From assembly GCA_016214005.1 (NCBI GenBank), contig JACRPK010000015.1, forward strand, positions 1-40,633: 40,633 nucleotides of DNA. The letters are read 5' to 3'. A program made the position numbers and the translations under genes. The stretch comes from Candidatus Wolfebacteria bacterium (GTDB lineage Bacteria > Patescibacteriota > Minisyncoccia > UBA6257 > UBA9933). Shown in pieces: positions 26,624-35,794 of this stretch (position 1 is its first letter; the number at the start of each line of letters is the position of its first letter). Below the pieces are notes generated by a model. That model saw nothing but the letters and a program-made list of their open reading frames with translations. It did no database searches and was not told the origin of the DNA.

Positions 26624-28348
26624 TTATTTATTTAACAATTCTTCCGGATTAGTGGTAATGATTTGATGTTCAAAATATGAAGCCTTTACCGCAATCGCCA
26701 CATGTTTTAAACCGGCAAAAAACAATCCTTCGCCAATGCCCGCTTCAATGAGCAGACTTTTTTCCGCTTCGGACAAATTGAAAGTTTTTGCCAAAATATC
26801 AATTGAAACTGGCGCCTGTTTTAACAAAAGCTGAAGAGATGAATTTGTAATAATCGGCTTCCCGTAAGAAGATTCTAAAAAATCTTCAACATTTTGGGTG
26901 ATAGTTGTCACGCCCAAAAAATATTTGCGGCAGCGTTTTACTAAGCTGAATAAAAAAGACGCGCTGTCAGCATATTTCATCAGCCACCATGCCTCGTCAA
27001 TCACCATAATGCGCTTTTTTAATTCCGCTCTTATTAAATTCCAAATAAAATTCAAAACAATGTAAATTGCTATCGGCCGAAGCTCTTCTTCTAAATCCCT
27101 TACTGAAAAAACTATCAAACGGTTTTTAATGTCAATATTTGTTTTGCGATTGGTAAAACCGGCATAAGTGCCTTTTATATATTTATAAAGCCGTTCAGCC
27201 AATCCCCTGCCGCCTTCCATATTTCGTAAAATAATTTCCAAATCTTCTAAAAGCGGAGCTTCTATTCCGGTAAAATCCGCTATTTCCGCGGTAATGCCGC
27301 GGCTGGCGTAAGTTTCAGTTATCGCCCTGTCCAAAATCGCGTCTTCTTCCGGAGTAATTTTACCAAGCATCAATTTTAAAAGTCCGACAAGATTCAAAAT
27401 ATGAGATTTGAAAACATCTCCAGGTTCTTCTCCCTTGGGAATTATCGGAATTTCAAATGGATTGATAGCATTATCCGATGTTAAAGATATTTTGAAAACA
27501 CTGCCACCGACGGTATTAGCAAGAGTTTCATATTCATTTTCCGGATCAATCACCAAAACATCCGTGCCCATCATTAACGACCTAAAAATCTCAAGCTTGG
27601 AAGCAAAAGATTTTCCGCTGCCGGATTTGGCAAAAACCACCATATTGGCGTTTTCAAGAGAAAATCTGTCAAAAATCACTAAGCCATTATTATGCCGATT
27701 GATGCCATATAAAACTCCGTTATCAGAAGTTAAATCCATTGAAACAAATGGGAACATTGAAGAAGCCGGTCCGGAATTAAGCGGCGTCCAAACGTCAAGC
27801 TTATCCGAACATATCGGCAAGGTTGAAACAAATCCTTCAATTTGCTGAAACGACGCTGGCTTGGCATAAACCAACTGGGTCTCAAACATTGAATTAATCG
27901 CGTCTTCAATTCTCGCTAAATTATCAAGCGAATCAGACTGCAAAACAATATAAATTCCGACATTGAACATTTTTTCCCTGCCCTGCTGAAGAGAATCTCT
28001 AAGCGATTCAATATCCTGATAAGCGGTTTCAAGCATCGGATCTCTTACCAGACCTTTTTCCTGGCGTTCCAAAAGCTGGGCTTCAACCTGGGTGATTTTT
28101 TTTCTTAAATTTTTTAAAGATGTTGCCGTATCAACCGGATGATAAAATATTGAGATATCCATCACTTCCGGAAAATTGATAATTCTATTAAACCAGCCGC
28201 TTGAAAGAAATCTCGGATAAGTAAAAAGAAAAATAGTTTTGACGAATTTTTCGCCAAGCTTTAAATAATTCGGCTCGCTGCTTATCGCCGAAGGAGCTAT
28301 GATGTTTTTAATATCTTTGATTTGTTCCATTCTATTGGCTTGTTCCAT
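26624..28348 (-). CDS. VirB4/TraC-family ATPase (motor part)
   Basis: Walker A VVFAKSGSGKSFASKLEIFR, VLVIDPENEYETL, RIMVIDEAWWLM, VTTITQNVEDFL. Confidence 0.93.
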   Translation of the reverse strand: MEQANRMEQIKDIKNIIAPSAISSEPNYLKLGEKFVKTIFLFTYPRFLSSGWFNRIINFPEVMDISIFYHPVDTATSLKNLRKKITQVEAQLLERQEKGLVRDPMLETAYQDIESLRDSLQQGREKMFNVGIYIVLQSDSLDNLARIEDAINSMFETQLVYAKPASFQQIEGFVSTLPICSDKLDVWTPLNSGPASSMFPFVSMDLTSDNGVLYGINRHNNGLVIFDRFSLENANMVVFAKSGSGKSFASKLEIFRSLMMGTDVLVIDPENEYETLANTVGGSVFKISLTSDNAINPFEIPIIPKGEEPGDVFKSHILNLVGLLKLMLGKITPEEDAILDRAITETYASRGITAEIADFTGIEAPLLEDLEIILRNMEGGRGLAERLYKYIKGTYAGFTNRKTNIDIKNRLIVFSVRDLEEELRPIAIYIVLNFIWNLIRAELKKRIMVIDEAWWLMKYADSASFLFSLVKRCRKYFLGVTTITQNVEDFLESSYGKPIITNSSLQLLLKQAPVSIDILAKTFNLSEAEKSLLIEAGIGEGLFFAGLKHVAIAVKASYFEHQIITTNPEELLNK

Positions 28349-28349
28349 A

Positions 28350-28988
28350 TTATTTTTCCAATTTTAATTCTTTTTTTTCTATTTCCGCCGGATTATATAA
28401 ATTATAAAATAATTCAAGCAATTCTTCGTCATTGAGCGCCACTGCCCGAAGACCGATTTGATTTAATCCGTTAATTATCTGATCAACTCTTTGATTAAGC
28501 TGAATTATATTATGTTCAAAGCCTTCATCTTTGCCTGCTTCTTTTTTTGAAGATTTTCCAAAAATGCCCGAAAAAATACCGCTAACCTGAGGAATAGCAA
28601 TCGGCGTGTATGGCACCACTGCAAAAAAACTTTTTGCCATCACCGCATTTTGCGACACAAAAGATCTGATAAATTCCATATATTCCGCAATTTGATTTTT
28701 TAACATTTCATTTTCTTCCTGGTCTTCGCGTTTTTTTAAGTTATCAAGATAAGCGTCTATATTCATTTTACGGGAATGAATGATAATTTGAAGAGAAAAA
28801 TCAAGAGCATTTAAAAAATTTTGGAAAGCATAAAGAGTTATATTTTGTTCTTCTTCTGATTTAAGATCAAAATTAATTCCAGAAACCATCAAAACGCGGC
28901 GCAATCCGCCTCCTTTTAAAATAACCGTATTATTTTTTATATCAGCAATATCCACGAATTGCTGAGTTGCTTGAGTTTCTTTGGGCAT
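28350..28988 (-). CDS. TraC/VirB4 N-terminal-domain-like protein
   Basis: VDIADIKNNTVILKGGGLRRVLMVSGINFDLKSEEEQ...YAFQNFLNALDFSLQIIIHSRKMNIDAYL; directly upstream of ATPase part. Confidence 0.8.
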   Translation of the reverse strand: MPKETQATQQFVDIADIKNNTVILKGGGLRRVLMVSGINFDLKSEEEQNITLYAFQNFLNALDFSLQIIIHSRKMNIDAYLDNLKKREDQEENEMLKNQIAEYMEFIRSFVSQNAVMAKSFFAVVPYTPIAIPQVSGIFSGIFGKSSKKEAGKDEGFEHNIIQLNQRVDQIINGLNQIGLRAVALNDEELLELFYNLYNPAEIEKKELKLEK

Positions 28989-29000
28989 TTTTAAATTATA

Positions 29001-29504
29001 CTAATAATTAACCTGTTTCGCGACTTTTTTTTCTCCGGTTGTTTTTTTCAAAACCGCATAACCTTCTTTCATTTTTTCTCCGACTATCGGTGAAACTACT
29101 TTTTCTCTTTGAGAAATAGGTTGTTTGCTGATCATCAAATCCTGCATTAATTTTTTCATACTCGGCATTTGAAAAAGATTTTTTCTTTTTATTTCCGGAG
29201 TTTCGGGAAGCCCAGCCGCTTTCTCCGCCTCCCTTTTCCAGATATATAATTTCGGTTTCCATAAAAAAGAAAAAGCGTAGAAAATAATTTTCGGCAGCGG
29301 TTGGCCGTTATATTTATAAAAAGCCAAAGCTATCCCAAACGTGAAAGAAATCGCGCTTATCAAAAACCAAAGCCATGTTTTAAAAACAAAAAATGCTAAA
29401 AAACTTGCGCCGCCAGCCGCCGCCAAATATAAAAATTGCCTTAAAGTCAAAGGCCCGACAAGTTTGCTTTCAACTTCAATAAATTGGGGAACCTGAAATT
29501 GCAT
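29001..29504 (-). CDS. PrgI-family protein
   Basis: QFQVPQFIEVESKLVGPLTLRQFLYLAAAGGASFLAFFVF; upstream of VirB4-like genes. Confidence 0.9.
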   Translation of the reverse strand: MQFQVPQFIEVESKLVGPLTLRQFLYLAAAGGASFLAFFVFKTWLWFLISAISFTFGIALAFYKYNGQPLPKIIFYAFSFLWKPKLYIWKREAEKAAGLPETPEIKRKNLFQMPSMKKLMQDLMISKQPISQREKVVSPIVGEKMKEGYAVLKKTTGEKKVAKQVNY

Positions 29505-29796
29505 CCCTCACCCTTCAAGCATTAAAGAATCGAAAAGGCGGCTCTTCAAAGAAGAGAAGCCCTTAGCAAATTGCTTTAATCTCTTTTCTCTAATCAATGC
29601 GTCCCTTTTTGATTTGTATGATTCAAAATATATTAATTCCATTGGTCTTAAATTTTTTGTTGATTGCACCATTCCCTTATTATGTTTTTCCATTCTTTCT
29701 TTTAGATCCTCGGCAAAGCCTATATAAAAGCTATTATCTAATTTTGATCTTAATAAATAAACATGAAAAAACATAGATGCTTGAAGGGTGAGGGAT
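29503..29796. mobile_element. Putative GIY-YIG cassette bounded by 20-bp perfect inverted repeats
   Basis: ATCCCTCACCCTTCAAGCAT (29503-29522) and ATGCTTGAAGGGTGAGGGAT (29777-29796) flank a single ORF. Confidence 0.7.
29508..29774 (-). CDS. GIY-YIG nuclease-family protein
   Basis: VYLLRSKLDNSFYIGFAEDLKERMEKHNKGMVQSTKNLRPMELIYFESYKSKRDALIREKRLKQF. Confidence 0.95.
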   Translation of the reverse strand: MFFHVYLLRSKLDNSFYIGFAEDLKERMEKHNKGMVQSTKNLRPMELIYFESYKSKRDALIREKRLKQFAKGFSSLKSRLFDSLMLEG

Positions 29797-31142
29797 TATT
29801 TATTAAAAAGCGATTTGATAAAGCCTTTTATGTCTATTTTCCTTTTTGTTTTTTCAATCTGCCCTACTTCTTCAATCTGTTTTGATTCTTCAATTGGATT
29901 TGTTTCTTCAGTTACCTTTGTTTCTTCTTTTACCGCCCCTGCATTTTCTATCTTTTCTCTGTTGCTATCACTAGTGATAGCAACAGATTCTTTAATTTCT
30001 TCTTTTTTTATCGGCGCAATTTCCGGCATAATCGCTGATTCAGCCATTGGCGCAACGGCAATTTCTTGCTTATTAACAACTTCTTTATTTTTATTTTTAA
30101 ATAAATTTTTAACAAATCCAAAAATATTTTTCTTAGCTGGCGCAATAAGTTTTTCTTCCGGCTTATTTTCTTCAACTTTAAAATTAACAACTTTTGCTTT
30201 AGCTTTTTCTTCTTCAGATAATTGCTTTTCTTTGACAACCTCAGCAATCGGCTCTGATTTTTTTTCTTCAACAACAGCGGGTTTAATTTGCTGCTCAACA
30301 GGCGAAAGACTAACTGGCATAGGCTCGCCGGCTTGGGTAATCGGAGTTCTCAAAACATTTTCATAATGGACCTCTCTTACTTTTTCTTGTTCGGCAATTA
30401 ATGCAGGCTGAGATTCTTTTATTTCAACTTGTTTAGGAATTTCCATTTGAGCCGCCACAGAAACAACATCCTTTTTTTCAATGCCCTCAAAAGGCTTTTT
30501 GCCGAGCAAATGACCAAATAAATCTCCCAATGATTTTTTCTCGCCGAAAATCGGCTTAACAGCCTCTTCTTCTTTGTGAAGCACAACCGGCCCCTCGGCA
30601 ACAGAAACTGGCGCAGGCGCAACTTGAGGAACTTCTTCTATTCCAGCTTTTGGCAAAATTATTTTTTCTCCTTCTTCGGTGGTGATAATTTTCAGCGGTT
30701 CAGCGGATGAAGGCTTTGGTCTGGTGATTTTAATTTCTTGCTTAATAATATCTGAAACAATCGGCTTACCAGCTTCAATACCAACTTCCAAATTTTCTTC
30801 AATTTCTTCAGAGGGCCAAGCCAAAGCAAAAGCTTTTTCTATTTCACTTTTAATAAGACTAAAAATTTTTCTATCCATTTCATCAACTATCAAACTGACA
30901 ATTTCTGAATTTATGCCTGTTTCATTTCTAATTTCTTTTGCCAAATCATCCTGATGAGTAAGGCCCATAATCACGTCTCCGGCTAAAATTGAAATTTTGC
31001 GGATTTTTTCTTTTGATAAATGCTGGGCTTCGCAAATACCCCATAAAATATCGGCATTGCGTTCGGAAAAAATCGCTTCGCGCAAAATCATTGGCAAATC
31101 ATCCCATCTTTTTAAAACTTGCTGCTTAGTAATAGTCAACAT
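29796..31142 (-). CDS. Hypothetical T4SS-locus protein with long low-complexity charged tail
   Basis: Globular N-terminus (MLTITKQQVLKRWDDLPMILREAIFSE...), then E/K/P-rich linker. Confidence 0.65.
   Translation of the reverse strand: MLTITKQQVLKRWDDLPMILREAIFSERNADILWGICEAQHLSKEKIRKISILAGDVIMGLTHQDDLAKEIRNETGINSEIVSLIVDEMDRKIFSLIKSEIEKAFALAWPSEEIEENLEVGIEAGKPIVSDIIKQEIKITRPKPSSAEPLKIITTEEGEKIILPKAGIEEVPQVAPAPVSVAEGPVVLHKEEEAVKPIFGEKKSLGDLFGHLLGKKPFEGIEKKDVVSVAAQMEIPKQVEIKESQPALIAEQEKVREVHYENVLRTPITQAGEPMPVSLSPVEQQIKPAVVEEKKSEPIAEVVKEKQLSEEEKAKAKVVNFKVEENKPEEKLIAPAKKNIFGFVKNLFKNKNKEVVNKQEIAVAPMAESAIMPEIAPIKKEEIKESVAITSDSNREKIENAGAVKEETKVTEETNPIEESKQIEEVGQIEKTKRKIDIKGFIKSLFNK
29958..29987. repeat. 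30-bp perfect palindrome inside coding sequence
   Basis: TCTGTTGCTATCACTAGTGATAGCAACAGA is self-reverse-complementary; encodes SVAITSDSN on the minus strand. Confidence 0.9.
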
Positions 31143-31148
31143 AAAATT

Positions 31149-33128
31149 TTATTTTCTCTCTTCCTTTTTCTCTTCCTTTTTCTCTTCCCCGCCGGCTTTT
31201 TTTTCTTCTTTTTCTTCCGGACCCCAACCCGTAAAACGACCTCCCAAATTTTTCTCAATTGATTTTCCTATTTTATCTCCTATATCAGAAGGAACTTCAA
31301 TTTTAATTTTCTCAAAAGTTGTATTAATTTGATTAGTAAATTTATCCCAATCAGCTTTTTTAATCTTAGGCGCAATTTTTCCAAGCGCAGCCGGATAATC
31401 TTTTAACATATTTTTGGTTATAGTATCTCCATATTTTTTATCTGTAAAAACTCCCGGACTAACGCCCTGCCAATCGGCCAAATTATAGTTTTCATAATGC
31501 TTTTCAACCGCTTCTTCAAAAGATATTTCTTTATTGTCACTATTTTTTCCAGTAACCATTTCCACACTCCTTCCCAATTTTTTCTCCAATTTTTCAAATT
31601 CTTTTCCTTGTCCCAAGGCTTGCCAATTAGCGCGTTCGCCATGAGTAAGATAATTATCAACATTCGGAATTTTATTTAATGAATCTTTATCTCTTAATTC
31701 TTGTAAAATAGCCGCTTTTTTTGCCCTGTCAAAAGTCGTTGTTCCAAGCATAGCAGTCAATTCATTAACACTTTTTCCTTTAATGCTGTCTTTGGCTTGC
31801 TTCATCTGATTTTCTCCTCCGGCCGCGGCTAATTTAGTTATTCCCTGAGCCGCATATCCCAAACCAGACCATTTGGCTAATTTTGAAGTAGCTGACCATT
31901 GAGCAGCCTTATCAGCAAAAGATTTCCCTTCTTTTCCCGGCCTGTTCATCCAACCAAGTCCGCGCTGCAAAGTTTGTTTTTTGGCAAAATTTCCAGCCGC
32001 GCTTCCAGCTCCTTTAATAACAGACTCGCCCATGCCATAAGCCGCGCCCGCTCCGATAATGCTCAACTTATTCGCAGCCATAAGTCCGATCATTGACATA
32101 AATATGGCAATCACCATATCGCCAATTACTTCAATGCCAAAAGTGAGATTCACAGAAGCGCTGGCAGGATCATTGTTAAAAATATTTTTAGCCATATCCG
32201 ACTGCCCTTTTATTGAAAATATCGCCAAATATAAAAAAAATAACATTAATGGAGTAAAGAATGTCCAGCGCAAAAAATCATCCCACCATTTTGACCAATG
32301 TTTTGAGGTGCCTGGGAAAATCCACAAAAGCCAGACAATCGGAGAAAGAATCAAAAGAAACCCAAGATAAACATAGCGAATCAAAAGCATAATCGCTGCC
32401 GCTAAAACGGTTAAACAAACCAAAAATGTAAAAAGGGCTATAAAAAATAGTGAAGCGATATTTATTAAAACAGCGCTGCCAACAACATTAAGCGCTTCTG
32501 TTGTAGTTCCAAGAACTCCTTCGGCTTTTGAATTTTCATTCATTTTTAAAAGTTCTTGAGCCCTAAACATTCCAGCAAAAGTATCTCCCCACCCGGTTAT
32601 ATTATGAGCGCCGGGTGTTGAGCCAGCGGTTGTCGCGTCAATTAAATAATATGAAAGCGAATCAGAGAGGCTTATAAACGCTCCGGCAATTACCAAACTA
32701 AAATTTACCAAAAGCGCGGCTACAATTAATTTCCAAAGAGTCTGTTTCATTGCGTAGCTTTCCATCCGAAAAATTGTGGCAAAAGCGATTACAATAATCG
32801 CCAAAACAAATCCCAAATTCGCAAAATTAAGAGTTATTTGCCAGCCAGTTTTAACAATCAAACTGTTCAAAATTTCAAAATTAATATTTAATGCCAATTT
32901 AAGCAAAAGAGTTGAAATCCAAAATAAAATTCCGGCAATAAATCCAAAAATATAAGAAAATACCTGGGCAACGATAGTAAGAGCTCCTGCAGTAAAATCT
33001 GAAATACCAAAAAGATTAACCGCCTTCGCTTCACTCGGCGTAAAAATCACCAATAAAACAAAAATTCCAGTTAAGGCTACAAAAAATATTTTTTTTATTT
33101 TTCCCCTAAAAAATCTAATCATGGACAT
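31149..33128 (-). CDS. VirB6/TrbL-like polytopic membrane protein
   Basis: 659 aa, multiple TM segments (GFIAGILFWISTLLLKL, ALLVNFSLVIAGAFISLSDSLSYYL, YVYLGFLLILSPIVWLLWIFPGTSKHWSKWWDDFLRWTFFTPLMLFFLYLA), hydrophilic tail. Confidence 0.8.
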   Translation of the reverse strand: MSMIRFFRGKIKKIFFVALTGIFVLLVIFTPSEAKAVNLFGISDFTAGALTIVAQVFSYIFGFIAGILFWISTLLLKLALNINFEILNSLIVKTGWQITLNFANLGFVLAIIVIAFATIFRMESYAMKQTLWKLIVAALLVNFSLVIAGAFISLSDSLSYYLIDATTAGSTPGAHNITGWGDTFAGMFRAQELLKMNENSKAEGVLGTTTEALNVVGSAVLINIASLFFIALFTFLVCLTVLAAAIMLLIRYVYLGFLLILSPIVWLLWIFPGTSKHWSKWWDDFLRWTFFTPLMLFFLYLAIFSIKGQSDMAKNIFNNDPASASVNLTFGIEVIGDMVIAIFMSMIGLMAANKLSIIGAGAAYGMGESVIKGAGSAAGNFAKKQTLQRGLGWMNRPGKEGKSFADKAAQWSATSKLAKWSGLGYAAQGITKLAAAGGENQMKQAKDSIKGKSVNELTAMLGTTTFDRAKKAAILQELRDKDSLNKIPNVDNYLTHGERANWQALGQGKEFEKLEKKLGRSVEMVTGKNSDNKEISFEEAVEKHYENYNLADWQGVSPGVFTDKKYGDTITKNMLKDYPAALGKIAPKIKKADWDKFTNQINTTFEKIKIEVPSDIGDKIGKSIEKNLGGRFTGWGPEEKEEKKAGGEEKKEEKKEERK

Positions 33129-34924
33129 TGACTAACTTGCGCCGTTGATGAAGCGTTAATCGCTTCTAATTTAATATTCTCATTTGTTGCAATATTTAAA
33201 GCATCTCTTCTTGTTAAGGCATAATTAGCAGTGGGATAATTTACCATATCCAAATTAAAGCCATTAATAAGTTCCTGTATCGCCTGCATTTTAGCCTCAC
33301 TTGTCATTGTCGCAGAAGAATTAATAAGAGTTGAAGAGGCAATAAAATTACCGGCAGACGTCTGAATAATTTGTATGCCGTTAACTTCATCTGTCAGATT
33401 ATTGGATGTTGTGCTGGCACTAGCAACATCAAACGCGGTTATTGCCGGCGTTAAGCATGAAGACTTAGTTGATGATTTCTGATAAAAATTAATAAGCTCA
33501 TATTTATAAAGAGTATCTTTGGCAAACAATAAAGAATCTTGCTTAACTGCCAAAATTTGCGTTGAAGTGGCGCTAATTAATTTCTCGGCGTTTGCTGTGC
33601 CTTGTTGACTTGCTATATCATATCCGCTCGGGAAGCTTGGCGCCGGAGTTTGCCCGCTCTTTTTCATCATACCAATGCCTTCCTTCATCAATCTGTTTGT
33701 CGCGGCGTCAGCAATGGCCGTAATCCATTTTCCCCAATCTTCAGAATCGCCAAGAGCGGATAAAGCAGTATCGCTGCTATCAACCATATATTTTTGAACC
33801 ATATCGCCGGCAACTCGACCAGGAGTGGCATTTTTAAGATTCGCTTCAAAACAATATTGACCGGCATTGTCTTTCACAATTTTTTCGGTAGCGCTAAAAT
33901 AATTAATTCTTTCACGAATATCCGCTAAATTGGCATTTTTTGTTTGAGCATCCGCAAAAGTTGTGGCAGATGTTGAACCGCTTCCGCCAACAGTATAAGA
34001 ACCTCCTGTGCTTATTAAAATAGCATCACCGGCAGTTAAAGAAATTGGACTGCCTCCCCATGGATCGTCAATTGAATCTCCCGATTTCAGCGCAACCTTG
34101 CAAGATTTCAAAGACTTAAATCCTGCGCCGGCATTTAAATCATTAATAGCCGCTTCTGCCTTGTTTGAACCGCGAGCCGCTGCTTCATCATGAATCATTA
34201 AATTTACGCCAAAATAATTATTTTGCGGCTGCCACATCGTATTATAAGCCAGCCATCCGCCATTATTAAAATCATTGGAAAAATCGCTTATATTTGCCTG
34301 AACTTTATCCAAAGTACATTCCAGGCGCTTATGGAACTTTTGAACCGGCATATAAGAAAGCTGAACTTTTGCCCTAAAATCAGAACACAAAAACGGAGCA
34401 ACTTCATTTATAACCGCTCCGGCGCCAGCATTCCAAGCGCTTTGTTTGTCTTTTTCCCAATCAATCGTAAATCTTGAGCCAAGATCGCCGCCATTTTGAA
34501 TCCAATCAACAACTTGATCAACCGTCCAATCCATAAGCTGTTTTCGCAAAACATCTTTAATGCATTTTTTGGTGTCATCCCAACCGTTTTGTAAAGTAAC
34601 ATTATATTTTGCTTTTACTGGCTCTGCCGAAGCGCCAATATTTGTTATATATACAGGTATGCCGCCTCCCCCAGCCGCTTTCGCAGTTGCTTCAGGAGTT
34701 GACTGAGCTTCCGCTATAAATTGTTGCGCATATCTTACTGCAGCAGAAGCAGCAGCGCAAACAGCGGTCTGCGCAGTCGCCTGGCCCAAAACACTTGCCA
34801 AATCATTTCCGCCTTGCGCTTGCTGAGCCTGGGCTTTATTTATAAAAACTCCGCCAAAAGAACCAAAAAATAAAAAAACAATAACAAGACCGATAATAAT
34901 TTTTTTAAATTTATTTAACTTCAT
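33119..34924 (-). CDS. Hypothetical secreted T4SS-locus protein
   Basis: Signal sequence, 601 aa, Ala/Ser/Thr rich; overlaps start of VirB6-like gene. Confidence 0.65.
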   Translation of the reverse strand: MKLNKFKKIIIGLVIVFLFFGSFGGVFINKAQAQQAQGGNDLASVLGQATAQTAVCAAASAAVRYAQQFIAEAQSTPEATAKAAGGGGIPVYITNIGASAEPVKAKYNVTLQNGWDDTKKCIKDVLRKQLMDWTVDQVVDWIQNGGDLGSRFTIDWEKDKQSAWNAGAGAVINEVAPFLCSDFRAKVQLSYMPVQKFHKRLECTLDKVQANISDFSNDFNNGGWLAYNTMWQPQNNYFGVNLMIHDEAAARGSNKAEAAINDLNAGAGFKSLKSCKVALKSGDSIDDPWGGSPISLTAGDAILISTGGSYTVGGSGSTSATTFADAQTKNANLADIRERINYFSATEKIVKDNAGQYCFEANLKNATPGRVAGDMVQKYMVDSSDTALSALGDSEDWGKWITAIADAATNRLMKEGIGMMKKSGQTPAPSFPSGYDIASQQGTANAEKLISATSTQILAVKQDSLLFAKDTLYKYELINFYQKSSTKSSCLTPAITAFDVASASTTSNNLTDEVNGIQIIQTSAGNFIASSTLINSSATMTSEAKMQAIQELINGFNLDMVNYPTANYALTRRDALNIATNENIKLEAINASSTAQVSQCP

Positions 34925-35726
34925 TATATTTTTCCTGCCAATCAGAATTTATTCCAATGCCTTTTTGGACTAAAACATCTTGGGCTTTTTCAATTGCCGC
35001 ATATCCTTTTAGGGGATCTTTATGATATTGAGCCATTGCTTCATAAATAACCGCCCCATTTTTAAAATATATTACTAAATCTTTATGAAAATTTTTCCAA
35101 GTGCTCGGGGCTTCAATATTTAAAAAATCTTTGGCTGTGTTTTTATAAATTTCCGCAGCTTCTTTGGCTGACAAGGGATTTAAATCTTTTACAACATCAA
35201 TTGTAATCTCTAATGGATCTTTTTTAAAATCGCCATAATCTTTTTTAGCCGACTCGCTTAAAGAATCAAGATATTTTATTTTCGCTTCTTTAGAATTGTC
35301 AAAAGAAATTTTTATTTCGCTGTCTTTTAAAAATTCAACTAGCCCAAGATCAAATTTTCCATTTATTTCTTTATCGCCTGGAAAGCTCGGATTGACTCCG
35401 CCCTGAGCCAAATTGCCGGCTTGGACCCTGTTAAAAACCGTATTTACAAAATTTTCCGTAAAATTATTCTCCTGATTTTTTTTAGAATCAAGTTTATTCG
35501 CGTATTGAGCAAGCGATAAATCGCTGCTATTTTTATTTTCAATTCTATTTCCAACCCATTGAAGAGGATTTTTCCCGAATAAGGGATTAAAAATATTATT
35601 GTCTGATTTTTTTTCTGCAATATTAAAAGATGGCAAAGAGCTAAATATCGCCAAATATGAATAAACCAAGGCAACACCTAAAATTAAAACCGAAGTGACG
35701 ATTTTTGCGCGGCTAATATTGCTCAT
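34911..35726 (-). CDS. Hypothetical membrane-anchored protein
   Basis: N-terminal TM; overlaps next gene. Confidence 0.6.
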   Translation of the reverse strand: MSNISRAKIVTSVLILGVALVYSYLAIFSSLPSFNIAEKKSDNNIFNPLFGKNPLQWVGNRIENKNSSDLSLAQYANKLDSKKNQENNFTENFVNTVFNRVQAGNLAQGGVNPSFPGDKEINGKFDLGLVEFLKDSEIKISFDNSKEAKIKYLDSLSESAKKDYGDFKKDPLEITIDVVKDLNPLSAKEAAEIYKNTAKDFLNIEAPSTWKNFHKDLVIYFKNGAVIYEAMAQYHKDPLKGYAAIEKAQDVLVQKGIGINSDWQEKYNEVK

Positions 35727-35794
35727 TCACAATAATTATAAACGATTTTTCAATGATTAAACAAGAGGAAAACTAAAAATTTATGGCAAACCGA

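Noticed and set aside
26624-28988. VirB4 split into two ORFs as a frameshift
   Set aside because: The two ORFs are each complete with sensible starts and stops, and separate N-terminal TraC-like proteins are usual in such loci.
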